Assembly (NCBI RefSeq): GCF_964199755.1
Contig: NC_133897.1
Coordinates: 116,445,579 to 116,509,578, forward strand
Length of the DNA: 64,000 nucleotides
DNA from: Larus michahellis
Taxonomy: Eukaryota > Chordata > Aves > Charadriiformes > Laridae
Direction of reading: 5' to 3'
Positions 27,791 through 41,500 of this stretch are shown one piece after another. Positions within the stretch are counted from its first letter, which is position 1; every line of letters begins with the position of its first letter. The translations under genes were made by a program, and so were the position numbers. The notes under the pieces were generated by a model. The model had not been told where the DNA came from. It worked only from the letters and a program-made list of their open reading frames with translations, and did not search any database.

Positions 27791-30700
27791 CTTCTGGAAT
27801 GGAGGGACAACACAGCCACTCATCCTGTAGACAGATGTGTGATCCTGCCTGCATTGAGCAAATGCCAGGACTGGTAGTCCCTTATGAACTAGGATTCACA
27901 AAAGGTCCTCTCTCCAGAAGGAGTAGAGCACAACAGACCTGGCATCTGCAGTGTTTTATGTAGTACTTATGGTCAGGCCAGTACTGTGGCCAGTCTCAAG
28001 CGTGAGCAATAAGCTAGAGCATTTTCTCTGCTTGGCAATGGATACTGTTACCTGACCTGTGGTAAGTAACAATTGCCTTTTATTCCTCTAATAAATTTTT
28101 AATCTCCCAACTCTGAAAGACAAATGGCATGCAGATACTCTTCTGCCAGATCTTGCTGTTGTACTGATGCAAACTGATATCTGCTAGAAAAAGCCTTTAA
28201 ACAAATCAAGTTCTACAGAAGAAGTACAGAAGTTATTTAAGTTTTCTCAGACTGCCTGAGCAGTATCTGCCAGTCTCTCGATAAAGGACTGAAGATGTCA
28301 GTGAGCTTCCCTGAGATATGACATTAGCTAAGGCATCAATAGTCCCTCATCTGGTGAGGACGCTGAGGGCTGCATGAGTTTTCTGTGCTCTTTCCATTCC
28401 TTAAAAACTAATAGATATCACCAAAAACCTTCCACAAGCACCTAAAATGTAAAACTCCAATGAAGATACAATAGTCTCTACAGTGGAGATCTTTGCAAGG
28501 GAAAAGACCTTGACAATACAGGATTTCATCATGCCAGGATTCTTTCACAGCCAAAAATCCGGAGAGAGCAAGTGTTGCAAAAACAGGTCAATTCCCTGTT
28601 TTATACTACTGCCAAAAGAGGAAGGTTAACCGAGTGGAAAAGAGACATTAAGGTTTCCAGTATTAAAACAAAACAGTGCTCCTCAGAGAAGAGTGAAAAG
28701 ATAATATATTTAGTCTCTTCAGATTCTTTGCAGTGCTCAAAATACTTACATATTAAATAATCTATATATTAGACATAGGCAAGTAGTAGTCAGTACCATT
28801 GTCTACAAAATCTCCATTCCTTTGCGTAAAGTCACTTGGCGTAAAAGACTATGGACTTCCTTTTTGCTATAGAGCATTGCTGCGGGGAGTTTCCCCTCTT
28901 CTGATCAAAAAGGGAATTTCTTCAGCTGTTGGCCTTTTCTTCTTTTGTACTCTTTCCAGAAATAAGAAGATAAAAATAGATACATGGTTTTCCAATTCTA
29001 TCACAAAAGGTGGAGCAAGGGTGAGAACTCCCATTAAAGGCCAAAGTACACAAAATATCAGAAGTATTACAGAACCAGACAACAACATATTGTTATCCAG
29101 CTTGGAACTAAAGACTTGCATAGACGTGCACTACTGTACATTGGCAAAACCAATGAGAAGGGTCTGAGTAGCCTCATACACATGAGCTGAATAGACACTG
29201 CAAAGTTAAAAAAGCTTTATCAGGCTCATACGATACACTAAAAAAAGTACTCCAGAAAGAACTAACCAGTTCTTGACAGCGATGTGGCAACTAAATTTGA
29301 AAAATAACATACTCAGGGAAGAGAACAATGCTATACATGGAGTTCTACCATGCTTCTACAGCATCAAGTGTTATTTTTTTTTTATAACTATGTATTAAAA
29401 AAAAAATCAGATGGAAGCGTGGTCATGTAAAGGAAATAGACCTTTAATACTTAACATAGCAAAAGGTTGGTTGGGAAGATTCATGCCAAAGGGATACCTA
29501 CGCGCATAAATCAGTTCTCAAAGTACCTTGGACCTCTGTCCTTAGTTTTTAAAAGCCATCTATTTTTAAAAAAGTTAAGACAATTTTTATTCCTTTGCAA
29601 TTTATAGGGAACAGATGTTTCGATATTTATTTTTCCTCTACATAATGCATGTTTAACAGCAAGGACAGTCAGGGAATTAGTATCTGCTGCTAAGATAATT
29701 ACCTAGTTCCTCCAGGAAAATAAAATTAATTGTGCTTTTTATGTCATGTTTCTATACTTGCACTAAGAATCTATCCTTCAGAGAAACAGATTTAAGAAAT
29801 TTTATTGAGTATAAAAATACATAAACTTAGGGCATACCAAATAAACTGTACAAAAGATACACTAGCATAAATGAGGGAACTGTATCCATACAAAAGCCAA
29901 AAAATTTACAAATGACTCGTACTACTGAAATGTGCCGGTGCCAGTGGTACGTTCTGATTAAGACTTTACATTCTGGTAAAAAAAAGAAACAAATCCGAAA
30001 TCAAGAGCAGTAACTATGTTCAAGTGTCCGTTGTCTAACTTTAAGAGCCATATTCCAGAATACAAATAAAAAAAATAACTGACCAACTTGACTTCAAATA
30101 TCACACAGGAGCCATGTTCAAGAAGCACTGAAAAATTACCTCCATTTTAAAATGTGAAGATGTCTTATCTAGTAAACATTGGCCAATATTAATCTATTGT
30201 TATATTACGACATAAAAGCCCCCATAGCATTTTACAGAACCTAAGTCAAAGCCTTAGCTCGTTCTAATGTCAATTCAGTTTAACTGACATACAGACCCAA
30301 TAACTTGTTGCCAACATTACAAATGTGGACTTTTTATTACTCAGACTACTTTAAGTTCAGAATAATACATTTGCCAGTACACAAAGGAAGGTCGTTGGGA
30401 CCTTAATTCTTTAACTCAGTACCATTGTGTTAGTATTAGTCCTTGGAAGTGACATTTATTTTGCTTTCATTTACTCAGTCAGCTGACTACTCCACATGGC
30501 AAAGAACCTGCAGATACTAATAAACACAGGAACAGTCAGTTATAGAAGCAGAGACAAACATGTATCAGGAAAGATCAGCCAAGAGAGCGCAACAGCCCCT
30601 AAATAAGCACATATTTTAAAGGAACATGATTATTCTGTATGGTTCACAGTTTTGCTTAATTAGAAGAATGTTGCTTAATATAACAAAAATACTAGGAAGA

Positions 30701-32188
30701 TCACAAAGGAAAAAATGTTTCTGAAGAGAAGGAACTGAGATTTGATAAGGATTAGGCTGCTACAGGAAAAGAGAAAAAGAGTTTGTAAAGGTAAAATGAA
30801 AGAGGACAACAGAAGAAAGCATAAATACTACCCACCTGTCAGAAAACTTTTATAGCTGTCAAATTAAACTTCTGGAGTACAGCAAAAGAACAGAAAGTTA
30901 GAAGCTTAAGTAACGCCATCATTATCACAATATCTGAAAGAAAATACTCATACCAGAGCCAGAAGATTCATACACTATGTTAAGGACAACTGAGTTTTAT
31001 CTACGCACTGCAAAAATAGCCTAGAATTAAAGACAACTTAGTTTTTACTTGCAGTCTGTGTTCAGATGGTCCAACTTTAGTTTTGTTGTATATCCTTGGG
31101 ATCTGCATTTCATTCAAATATTGTGAGTAATTATAGAATTAAGGAGCAACTTCATTTAACTATCATCTGTTAAAAACTTTTGAACAGACTGCAAAGTTGT
31201 TTTTATGACTATATTTGAATCAGTGATATTTATCACTGAACTCTTAAAAACACTCAAATACTTCAATACTTTTCTTAGGAAATACCATCATAAACTAAAC
31301 TATCCAAGACATAAATGCTGATTTATTATTATTATTTTTAAACACAAAGGTATATACAGAGTAGATAAGACACCATCACATAGCGCTGAACAAAGAGAAA
31401 TACATGTAATATTTTCTTCAATGTATTTGGACTGGAGCTCTCCATACGTTAATTTTACTGCTACTTTCCTGAGGAAGAAAAATCAAATAGAATCTGTCCT
31501 ACTGCTCTAACAAGAAGAATGCAGACTTATTTTAGTCCATTTTGATGTATCCAACATCAGCCAAATCTACAACTGACTAGCTATATCACCAGAATTCATA
31601 TGTTGTCCTACTTAGGGCTATCTCTGGTATACATATTCAAGAAGTACGGTGAGGTTTCATCTGTGACTATGAGCAATTAGGGACATAACTTTGTTTTCAA
31701 ACTGACTATCTTTATTTCTCTAGACTATTTACAAGACTACTGTATAACTTCTACAGACTACTGATCTTTTCAAAGAGGTTTTTATTAAAAAAAAAATAAA
31801 TAATCTTACTCATGTAAGAGGAGTCTCTGGGCAGTTTTGTAGATAACTGAACAAGAAGGAGACTGAAAGACATTTACAGTTGGCTTGCTACTAAAAAAAA
31901 AAAAAAGCTTGAGGAAGGATATGCACTGTCACGCATGTGTGCTAAATACATAAGTATATTATGAAATGCACAAACAATACTCCAGAAAGGAAAGCGTTAA
32001 CTCTTTTCTCAGTTAGCAATCTTAGAAGTTTACAAAATCCACTAGTTATTGCAGTATTTCATGTCGTCAGCACTCTCTGCATTTGTGCTGTCACCTGCGG
32101 TGCCATCTTTAAGTCCCCTCTGGCTTGTTATTTTAACAGGTTAACTGTACTCTTATCGTACTAATGTTCCTAGAAGGGCACAAATTAT
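27791..32188. other. AT-rich interval downstream of NDC80
   Basis: About 4.4 kb with no recognised repeat or coding gene. It has many minus-strand AATAAA hexamers (for example plus-strand tttatt near 29800, 31780 and 32189), so part of it could be an extended NDC80 3' UTR or an independent non-coding transcript; that is inference. Open frames such as 28799-29167 have no similarity I recognise. Confidence 0.5.
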
Positions 32189-32194
32189 TTTATT
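32189..32194 (-). terminator. Candidate NDC80 polyadenylation signal
   Basis: Minus-strand AATAAA (plus-strand tttatt), about 285 bp downstream of the NDC80 stop codon. It is the first canonical hexamer that I found at a sensible distance. Others follow further downstream, so alternative 3' ends are possible. Confidence 0.45.
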
Positions 32195-32476
32195 ATAAAG
32201 AAAAAATGAAATTAAGCTGATCCACAGTTGTGTTGTTTGTAATCATGTATAACATATTGCAAGGAGGAAGTGTAAGCAAAGCTTTTCTAAAGAAAATGAA
32301 AATATATTGTTTAATTCTTTAACGTATTTTTGTCAATAAAACAAAAGGATGTTCATAAACATTTCCTTACACTTAAAACCAGTTTCATTGCTAAACACAG
32401 GAAGTACCCATCCTTTTAGAAGGCACCATACCAGAGCTTCAGAAACACAAAATTTTCATCTTCCCCTTTTTGGTAA

Positions 32477-32599
32477 TTACAGATTTTCAGCCTTCTTTTT
32501 ATAACTGTCTAGAATTCTGGTCAAGATTGACAATAGATCTTCAGACATGAATTCTTCATAGTCTCTGTCAATTTTCACATTCTGTTCATCAAGATATTT
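32477..32599 (-). CDS. NDC80: NDC80 last coding exon with stop
   Basis: Acceptor tttctag before 32599. It encodes residues 601-640, including [10 protein letters not shown], and ends in TAA at 32479-32477. This C-terminal segment belongs to the tetramerisation end of the complex. Confidence 0.95.
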   Translation of the reverse strand, partial: KYLDEQNVKIDRDYEEFMSEDLLSILTRILDSYKKKAENL

Positions 32600-35500
32600 C
32601 TAGAAAAGAGTCACAGCAGTTTCATTAGAACTATCATGGTCTCTATTGTACTGGTTCTGCTAAAGGATTTTAAGCAGTCATTGCACAGGTTAAGTGATTT
32701 CACTTAAACACTTCTCTGAAAGACACCTATGAGAAGCAGATTAAACCTGACAGAATGTTACTGCTGAAATTTAATAATCAATTCTGACTATTTATACCAA
32801 AGGTTTTGGTATCCCAAGTTTATTTAATTTGTATCCACAGACTCGGTGCAGCAACTCTAAATAACTGATACTTTATTGGAAAGAGTAAGTTCTAATTTCC
32901 ACGTGTTGAACTGCAGTTGCAAATGTCTCTAGAAAGATTTAATTCTGAATATCAAATTTTAACTTACCTCTATAGATACGACATGAGTAGCAATCACTTC
33001 TAAAAGACGATTCAAGTTATCACCAGCTTTCCTGCTCTCTTCTGTTGTTGTTTGCATAACAACTTGATATCTAAAAAATAAAGACACTCAGAAAGTCACA
33101 TCCATAATTATAAAATTCCTGACATCTAAAAAAGTCACTTTACCAAGTCTGATATATCATCATGTTTAGCCATAATTTTTTCTATTAGTATTAACTTGAA
33201 CCAGGTTAGAGTTGTATATTAATACTCAACTTAGAAGAAAAAAGACCACGTTGTGCTAACCGGTAAGAAACAAAGTACCTTAGAATCAGAATAGTGTCAG
33301 AATAGCCTTTGCAGACTTTAGGCTGTGAAATGTAGTTGTCACATAAGTTTGGAAGCAAACTAATTGCTTTACTACAACGATATATATGAAAAAAAGTTAC
33401 ATTGAAAACAGGAGTTCTGCTGCAGTAGAGAAATATTCTAGCAAAATATTAAGTGTTGAGGAGAAACATTTTTCAATTGTGAATTTGTGTAATTAATATA
33501 CTGAGATGGATACCTGCTCACCAAGGAATTTTATGTTAGGGTTCAAGAAAGTGTCTTTATCCTTAAAACACAGAAAAACCAAAATAAACTACACAAACAA
33601 CTCTAAGTTATGGGCCTTACTGTCGTTGAAGATCATGCAATTCATTTGTGGCTTCACTGAGACCTTCATTGACACCACTCTCAAGTAACTGTTTATGCTT
33701 CTCTAACAATTCCAGTTCATTTGCACATTTTTGCTCTTCCTCTTCTGCCTCCTGTAAAGGAAAGAGAAAAAAATAAATAAAAGTGGCATAACTCAGGAAT
33801 AATTAGTGGTTTTTTTTTCTCCTTTATATTACCTGATTGTCCCAATACTTGAATTCAGAATTCACACAAGTAACTCCAAACTAAAAAAACCCAAGGACAT
33901 TCCCCCAAACCTGAAGTTTCAGGTATTTTCTGTATTGTCTTCCACCCAAAACCTACCTAACCTTCCCTTTATTTCTCTAACTGTATTTCAAGGTTTATGT
34001 TGCAGCTATTTTCCCTTCATAGTTCATCTCAAAAAGTGTTATTTACATACTTGAAATAGCTTAGAAATGGACCATGATGAACAACTGTTTCTAGGTTAAA
34101 AAAAATAAAATCACAGTTGAGTAAGAAAACTGCGTTTCCCTTTTGTGTTTGAAAGACAAGTACAAAATGTAAGTAATCATCTCTTCAAGGAGAATGACAC
34201 TGTTGACGCTATACTTAGCATGATTAAACACACAAAACCAAACTAAATTCCACTATCAACTAAACATGCAATTTTGGTAAATTACTGAAACATCATTCTT
34301 CAAAAATAATTTTAATACTGAAGTATTATGGATAGCATTTCAAAAATTACATGAGGAATTACATGCATACATCTTATCATAACCATCCAGTTGCAACTAT
34401 TTTATGAGTTCACTTTAAGAGAAAAGTATATGCAACAGCATTGATCAAAAGCTAAATTTCAGGTGGTTTTGAAAGCAATAAATTAATTGCCTTCAGCCAC
34501 CTAAGCATGTATTAGCCGTGAAATAACGCATTTTCGTGGTTATAGCATAGAAGTTTGGATTTGAAAGAGCAGGTATATTAAACACTAGCTTAGTTCAAAC
34601 AGCATTTTTCTCCTGGGCACCACAGGCCCACCAAAGCCATGCTGTTGGGAGGTACTGAAGGAGCCAACTAGTTGTTAACTGAGCGCGCTATGTTTTGTTG
34701 CTAAACCAGAAGCGAGGAAAAGGATTGGGACTGCTCCCCCACTGGGGAAGAAAAACAAAGAAAGAAACAATTTTATATCATTAAAACATTTAATGTGCTT
34801 TTAGGCAAATAACGTTTTCCTTAGTTTTTAGTGTGATTTACTAAAACCTGTAAGCATATTTATTATATATAAACTGAATAGACAAGCCAAGTACTATTAA
34901 CTCTGCTTTTATTACTGCATGTAGTAGCTTGTGATTTACAGGATCTGCCAAAGTATGACGCAAGATTCTCTTATGAGAAAGTGAGAACTGAGTCACTTAA
35001 GGTAGCATTCAAATATTTCTGAAAAGAATGAGAGAATCCTGCAAGAGGAATGGAAGGAAGCAAGGGCAGAGGTCCAAACAAACAACAATACAAACCAAAA
35101 ACTTAGGTATAAGTACATGGATTAAGGATAAGGATATGATTAAGGATAAACTATCATCAACCTATAAGAAGCTATACCTTAAGCTTCTGATGGTAAAGAT
35201 CATCCAGCTTTTCTGCTTCTTCTTTCAGTGTTTTCACACTACTTTTCTTGTCCACTACCATTACATTCACCTAGAATGAAAACATGACCAAGAAAATGTA
35301 AATCAAAAAGAACTCCAACATATAAATCCATGCCATCATAAACAACACAGGGCAACCTAGAACTATTTAAATTGGGCCAGGCTGGGATGGCATTAACGTT
35401 ATTCATAGCAGCCTGTATGGTGCTTTGTTTTGGATGTTGGTAGCACACGGATGTCTTGGCTATTGCTGAATAGCTCTTGCACAGTGTCTCTTACTCCCAT

Positions 35501-38500
35501 GGCCCCTCACTGTGAAGGGTAGGGGCAGGCAAGAGTCTGGGAAGGCGCATACCCAGGACAGCTGACCAAAATAGGCCAAAAGGATATTCCATACCATGTA
35601 ATGTCACGCTTAGCAATAAGAACTGAGGTAGGGGCAGAAGCATGGGGAAATAAAATTCTCCTTCTTCCAATCCATCCTGAACCCAATATTGCTAAAAATC
35701 TTCCTGATGACAACTTGCCAGTGATGGTAAGCCACACAACAGGCTGGAATGGGCAACTTATTAAAAACAAATCTTTCCAATGTTTATGGTCAAATATATG
35801 TAAGCTGCATAATCTCCAATGCAGGCAATACACATTACTTTAGCGAACAGAAGGAGACCCTTATTCTCACACAAAAAAAACCCCAACAACAACCTCAACC
35901 CAACAAAACCAACCCAAACTAAAAAACAACCCACCACATCACACTTCACCCATGCCAAAGGTCAAATGAGACCAACAGATAACATTCTTAGTCCTAATGT
36001 TCATTAACCAACACACCTGTTCCAAAGTATCTTCCAAAGACATCTTCCGTTGAGTAGCTTTCCTAATTTCTTCCTCAGTCTGGTTTATGATCTCCATAAG
36101 GGGGGCCTGTAATACACATACAAGAGGATCAGTCTAATGCAATTTGTTAGTTTGAACTAAGATGTACCTCAGCACATCTTCTCCCTCTCATATTTTTATT
36201 TAGGCTGCTATACCCTCCAACACCGAATTTCCTTCCCATACTATAATGTAGGTATGGCAATGCATCACTCAAGCTTTTCAATGAAGTTTCATGGAGAGGT
36301 TGAGAGAGACCTTTCCACCATTTCCAAAGAAACACATTTTTTTGGAGTGGTAACAGAAACATTCAGTGTTGACTCTACTTACCTTGATCTGAGTTCTGTA
36401 TTTGACTAGGCAATTTGGTCCTGCCTCAGGATTAAACTGAATCTCAAAGTTGTGGCCTTTGGAATTCTCAGCGCTTACTGGAATTAATTTCAGCTTTCGA
36501 GCCAGTTTATGATACTCTGCCAGTTGCATTTCAATCTGTTCAGAGGAGAAAAGGGCAAAAATCATAGAAATACAAGTGAAAATCTTGGCAAAAAGCATTC
36601 ATATAGTACTTTAAACAGATTTCTGAATTGCTCTGTACAAACATGATTCCAAGTCATGCCACAGAATGCAAGAGCTGTATGTATTGACAGTTCAAAAGTC
36701 TGCATTGTTTGGATTAAATCCTCTTTTATGATTCTTTCAGAATTTGTTCTACAAGGTTTCTCAGGGTGTATGGGTGAAATTGAATGGTTTCACCTGTGGT
36801 TTTCCCTACTTATCTGCCATACTTTTTTCTGCCTCAATTTTTTTCAGGATTAGCTGATAGGGAGGGAAAAACATGCTTGGAAATATTACAACTAACTAAC
36901 ATAATGATCAGTCATCATGTTGATATGCCTTTTTTCATTGGTTTTGGCAGGAAATGCCACAGCCACACATCCTAATAACAAATTTTAACTTGAGTATACC
37001 TCTAGACAAAGCTTATTAAATGCTCTATTTTCTGATTAATGAGTGCCATTTATATACAAGCACCAAACAATATAAGTATTTTTCCAGTTTTTTGTGCTTC
37101 ATACTTGCACAGTATGAGGAATTCAATACCAAGTGCTTGATAAAGCATAATCCTGCAAAACATATTTAAAACTTTTTTTTTTTTTAGTTCTCCATCTAGC
37201 AAAGCTTTTACATCCTACCACTTACAGGACCACATCTTTTCATTCTGTTTGAGGGACAGAATTGAATTTGGTCCTTAAAATCTGTTACAACTTCCACCAA
37301 TCTTGCCCTAAATAGGTTGATGGTTAAACTAGATGATCTGAAAGGTCCCTTCCAACCTGGGCAATTCTGTGATTCTAAATGCATGCAGAGATACTGATTC
37401 AAAGCAGTAGCTTTGCATTACTTCTTTGCTATGAAATCTTAACATTAGCCTGAAATTGTTTGCGTTAGCAAAGCAATTTCAAGCTAGTGTTATCAAAGCT
37501 CTTGATGCTATAGCAGTGAGAGCTGACAGTGGTGCATATTCTAGCTATGTCCCTTACGATGCAGAAAAAAATGAAAAGAATACATTTTTGTTATGCTCAA
37601 AACAGAAAAGGGGAAAAAAAACCCAAACATTTTTCAGAGAGATTGTAAACAGAAGCCATTCTTGTCACTTTAGCCTGTTAAGACATATCTATGTTCTTAA
37701 ATTATTTAGGAAGGAAGTTAGCAATAGTCTAAGTCCCAAGTTAACGTTTGCATGATGAAAACTGACAGCCACCTCTCAGTGTAGTAGGGTTTTCACATAC
37801 CGCCTCTTTATTCCTAGCATATTTTAGCTCTTCATTCCACAGCTGATGTTCTTCTGCTTCCACTTCCTTAGTCAACTTGTTAATGGTTTGCTGCAACTCA
37901 TTTCTCTCGTGATTTATTCTCTCAATGTCCGCAACTGAGTACTTTTGATTATCAAAGATGTGCTGGAGCCGGGCATTCTCCTGCTTCATTGCTTCTACTT
38001 CCATTTCTAAGTTCAGATAACAGTTGCGAAACAGATATAAAATACCAGCCTATATTATTAAACCTAATCTCTCTGTATTTTTATGAATAAATAATATCTG
38101 TATTTCAATACTCTAGTGTACAAACAGCTATCAGCCAAAATAATCTCTTTATAAGCAATCCATTTTGGAAAGTTTATTTGTAGCATTGCCATACACTAAA
38201 TATCTCACTCTGTCCTGAAGCTGAGAATTACAGTTCTTTTAAACCTATTTCTAGCTTCACTATCCCATTTGTGACCAAGGTCTTCTTACCTGCTGTCTCA
38301 ACTTCCTCATTAACACCTTCCATTTTTTGATCAAGGATGGCTATATGAGATTCCAGATTAGTCAAATAAGCCTGGTATTTCTGGACATCTGCTTGAAGAG
38401 ACGATTTCAGGTTTCGTAGTGTTACTCTACGATCCTAATAAATGGATGGAAAGAACAACCACTATTATATTAATCTAAAACAATGATCTTATTTTCCAGA

Positions 38501-41500
38501 CAAGACAATAGAGTAATTGGTCAACTTCAATAGCATAAATATAAAATTAAAGAATTTTAATAAATGTTTATCTCCGTGACAGCCAAATCAAGGTAAGCAT
38601 CTTTAAAATAATAACAAAAAAGGCTGTAAAGATGGTTTATACCCTAATTCTTGCATTTCAGCATTTAGTCTTTGATTTGCATTAGGCATTGCATTAAGAA
38701 AGTTCTTGCTACAGGTAATTCATAACTTAAGTATAATAATACACAAAGGGCAGATAAAACTAAGGGCAAGGAAAGCTGGGAATACAAGCAGTACATTTTG
38801 CTCAGTAGGCAGGAGTCTCAATTTGCCAGCTGCACAGACACTAAACCATTTTTAAACTCACGGTGTATTAAAAGCAGAATCCATCTTTTCTAACAAAATA
38901 TTTTCCCTAAAATATATTGTTACCACTGAATCCCATGCTCTCTCCCCTAGGAAGTTCTCATACTGACACTTTTGGAAAAGATAATGTTGAAGTTCAGAAA
39001 AAAAGTGGCTCAAATATTTTATTAATATTTCAGTCAATACAATATCTGCACAATATCAAACAAATAGTGACTGAAGACTCCGCAGTAAATGCCTTGAACT
39101 ATAATGGTACAGGAGTCTGTAATAACCTGGCCTAATTAAAATTTCATAGAGCACTGAAAATAATTTTCCATTTGTTGTAATGTATCATCAGTGTCTTCAT
39201 TTAGTAATGACAATAATGGTCAATAACAGAAAATTCAACTCTACCATATAAACAAGCACAGACACAATTTACTAACCGGCTCGCTTTCCTTTTCTTTTTC
39301 TAGTCTTGCAATCTCTTCTTGAAGTCTTTTGTTGTCAGCTGCTAAACCTTCTACCTGGAATTCATCTATATTAAACAAATCCTCTGGGGGGAAAAAAAGG
39401 AGGGGGAGTGGTAGGGGTTACAAAGTAATCTCACTGAATGTCATCACCTAATCTGAATATCTGTGCTTTAGCTTCAGCACAGTAAGAACTCATTATCTGT
39501 AATATACATAAACTGTAAAAAAATCCCATTGAAAAAAACAACCAACAAACCCATCTAAAACCCCTTTCATTACAAAGCAAAATAGGAAAAAACCCAAAAC
39601 AAACAAGAAAAGAAATTAGTTTTTCAGTCCTCATGTTATAAAAGAGCTCAAAATCACTACTGCAAGGTCAGTTTCTAAACTCTCATACAGTCTACACTAT
39701 AGGATAGTGGTTGTTAGATAAGTTTCATCTGTTCCAGCTTCACAGGTAGTCTTATTTGTATCCTACTTTCTCTTCCACATACTTCCTTGCCTATTGTGAC
39801 ATCTTTTCCCTTACTTCCCTCAGTCTTTGCCAAACAATGGCAGGATTACTTTTTCCTACTAATATCTAGTAACAGTCCGGTAGCTTATGTTTCCTCTCCA
39901 ACTGATGGCTCCAGCTTGCAACAGAAGTGTCCTTAGTCTGGCTTTTCATAGGAGGGCACAGAAAGCAAGAACTATTTTTCCTCCTTTTTCTCATATTCTG
40001 TTTCTATTTCTGTGGGTGATGAAATGAAGGAGTCAAAAAAAAAATTTTTTCCATCTCTCTGAAAACAAACACAGGTGCATGCTGAATCATATACCGGAAC
40101 CTTCACAACAGAGTTTAGAATCCTTGCAGATCATTTTCAGATGTTTTAGAAGCTGAACTTTCTTACTCATCAGATGTGCATCCTCTGGTAATATTTTTCT
40201 TTTTTTAATTGTTAACTTTGTCAGACAGAAACAAGAGTCATCTCCTTAGATGGAATTTGCATCTGAAGAACTGTATACTGCTTTTCTGTCACAAACGCAT
40301 TGAAAACAATAGGGTTACACAGGGACAGCTGATAGCAGAGCATGACCTATCTTGTCTGTACCAGTAACAATGCATAAAAAAAGAGAATTAAGTCAAAGTA
40401 ACTGAGAGGTACTTGGGAATTTCAGATTCCCTTACCTCAGATCACTTTCACTTGTATAATGAGCAAAACTGATGCTAGGAGAAAAGAAACCAGTAACACA
40501 AATATTTATTTAAAACATGAAAACTTACTTAATTTTGACCGCACTTCTGCATCCAGTTCTTCAAAAGTATCACCCCCTTTCATGAAGTGCTCATAGCACT
40601 TAACAGTGTAGTCCAGGAAAAGCTGAAAACAATTTTAAAAGTTTTCAACAATTCAAAGGGTTGTAAAATATCTAGATAGTGTAGATCTACTCGACCAATG
40701 AAATTAAACAGACACCAAAAAATATCTTTCACTGGTTTGACAGCACTTCTGTAAAAATCAATTTTTTTTCCTTCCCTTTAAACACAGAATGTCAACAGAT
40801 TATATCCAGACAGCAGGAGGCATACAGAATTCACATTAAGAAAGGTCTGGAAATACTTGATACATTTTTTTCTGGGACACCTAACAAGGATAGTAGATGC
40901 AATATTTAAGAATTTATTCTCTTGATGCATATGATCCTCTCAGGCTAGTTTATGGAAACTATAGGTCTGTTTAACAGACCTCTTTGGTAAATATCAGCAC
41001 TGTACTTCAGACGTGGAGATGTCAGAGACCTGATCTAGAATTAAAGAAAGGTTACCCAAGAGAATTTACTGGAGAGTTTAAATTACACATCTTTCAGAGG
41101 CAATTACACCAGTATTGTAACTTTTGTTTCAACATGTATGCATAAATATGAGTGTATAAGCACACATTTAGTTTAAAAGCATTTTTACTTGTCATCTGTC
41201 AGGTTTGTAACCTTAGTACAAAATTCTGATTTAATTTGATTTTTGCAATTTTGTAATTAAATGTTCTGGCACATCATAGAAACCCTTCCAAACATCTGCT
41301 GTGAGTTAATACTGAGTAAAATCTGAATAGTACTAATAATCTGTGATAAATTAGAAAGAAAGTAAGTGTCTGGATTTTTAAGTGCCTGAATTACATTGCC
41401 ACCCTATTTTGTGGCTAAGAAGTTAAACATTATGACCAATTTTTAAATGGTAAACAGAGTAGATATTGGCAGGAGGCACCACAACTATAATTAAGGTATT

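Noticed and set aside
28799..29167. 122-codon plus-strand open frame downstream of NDC80
   Set aside because: No similarity, no promoter-like context and a length within chance expectation.
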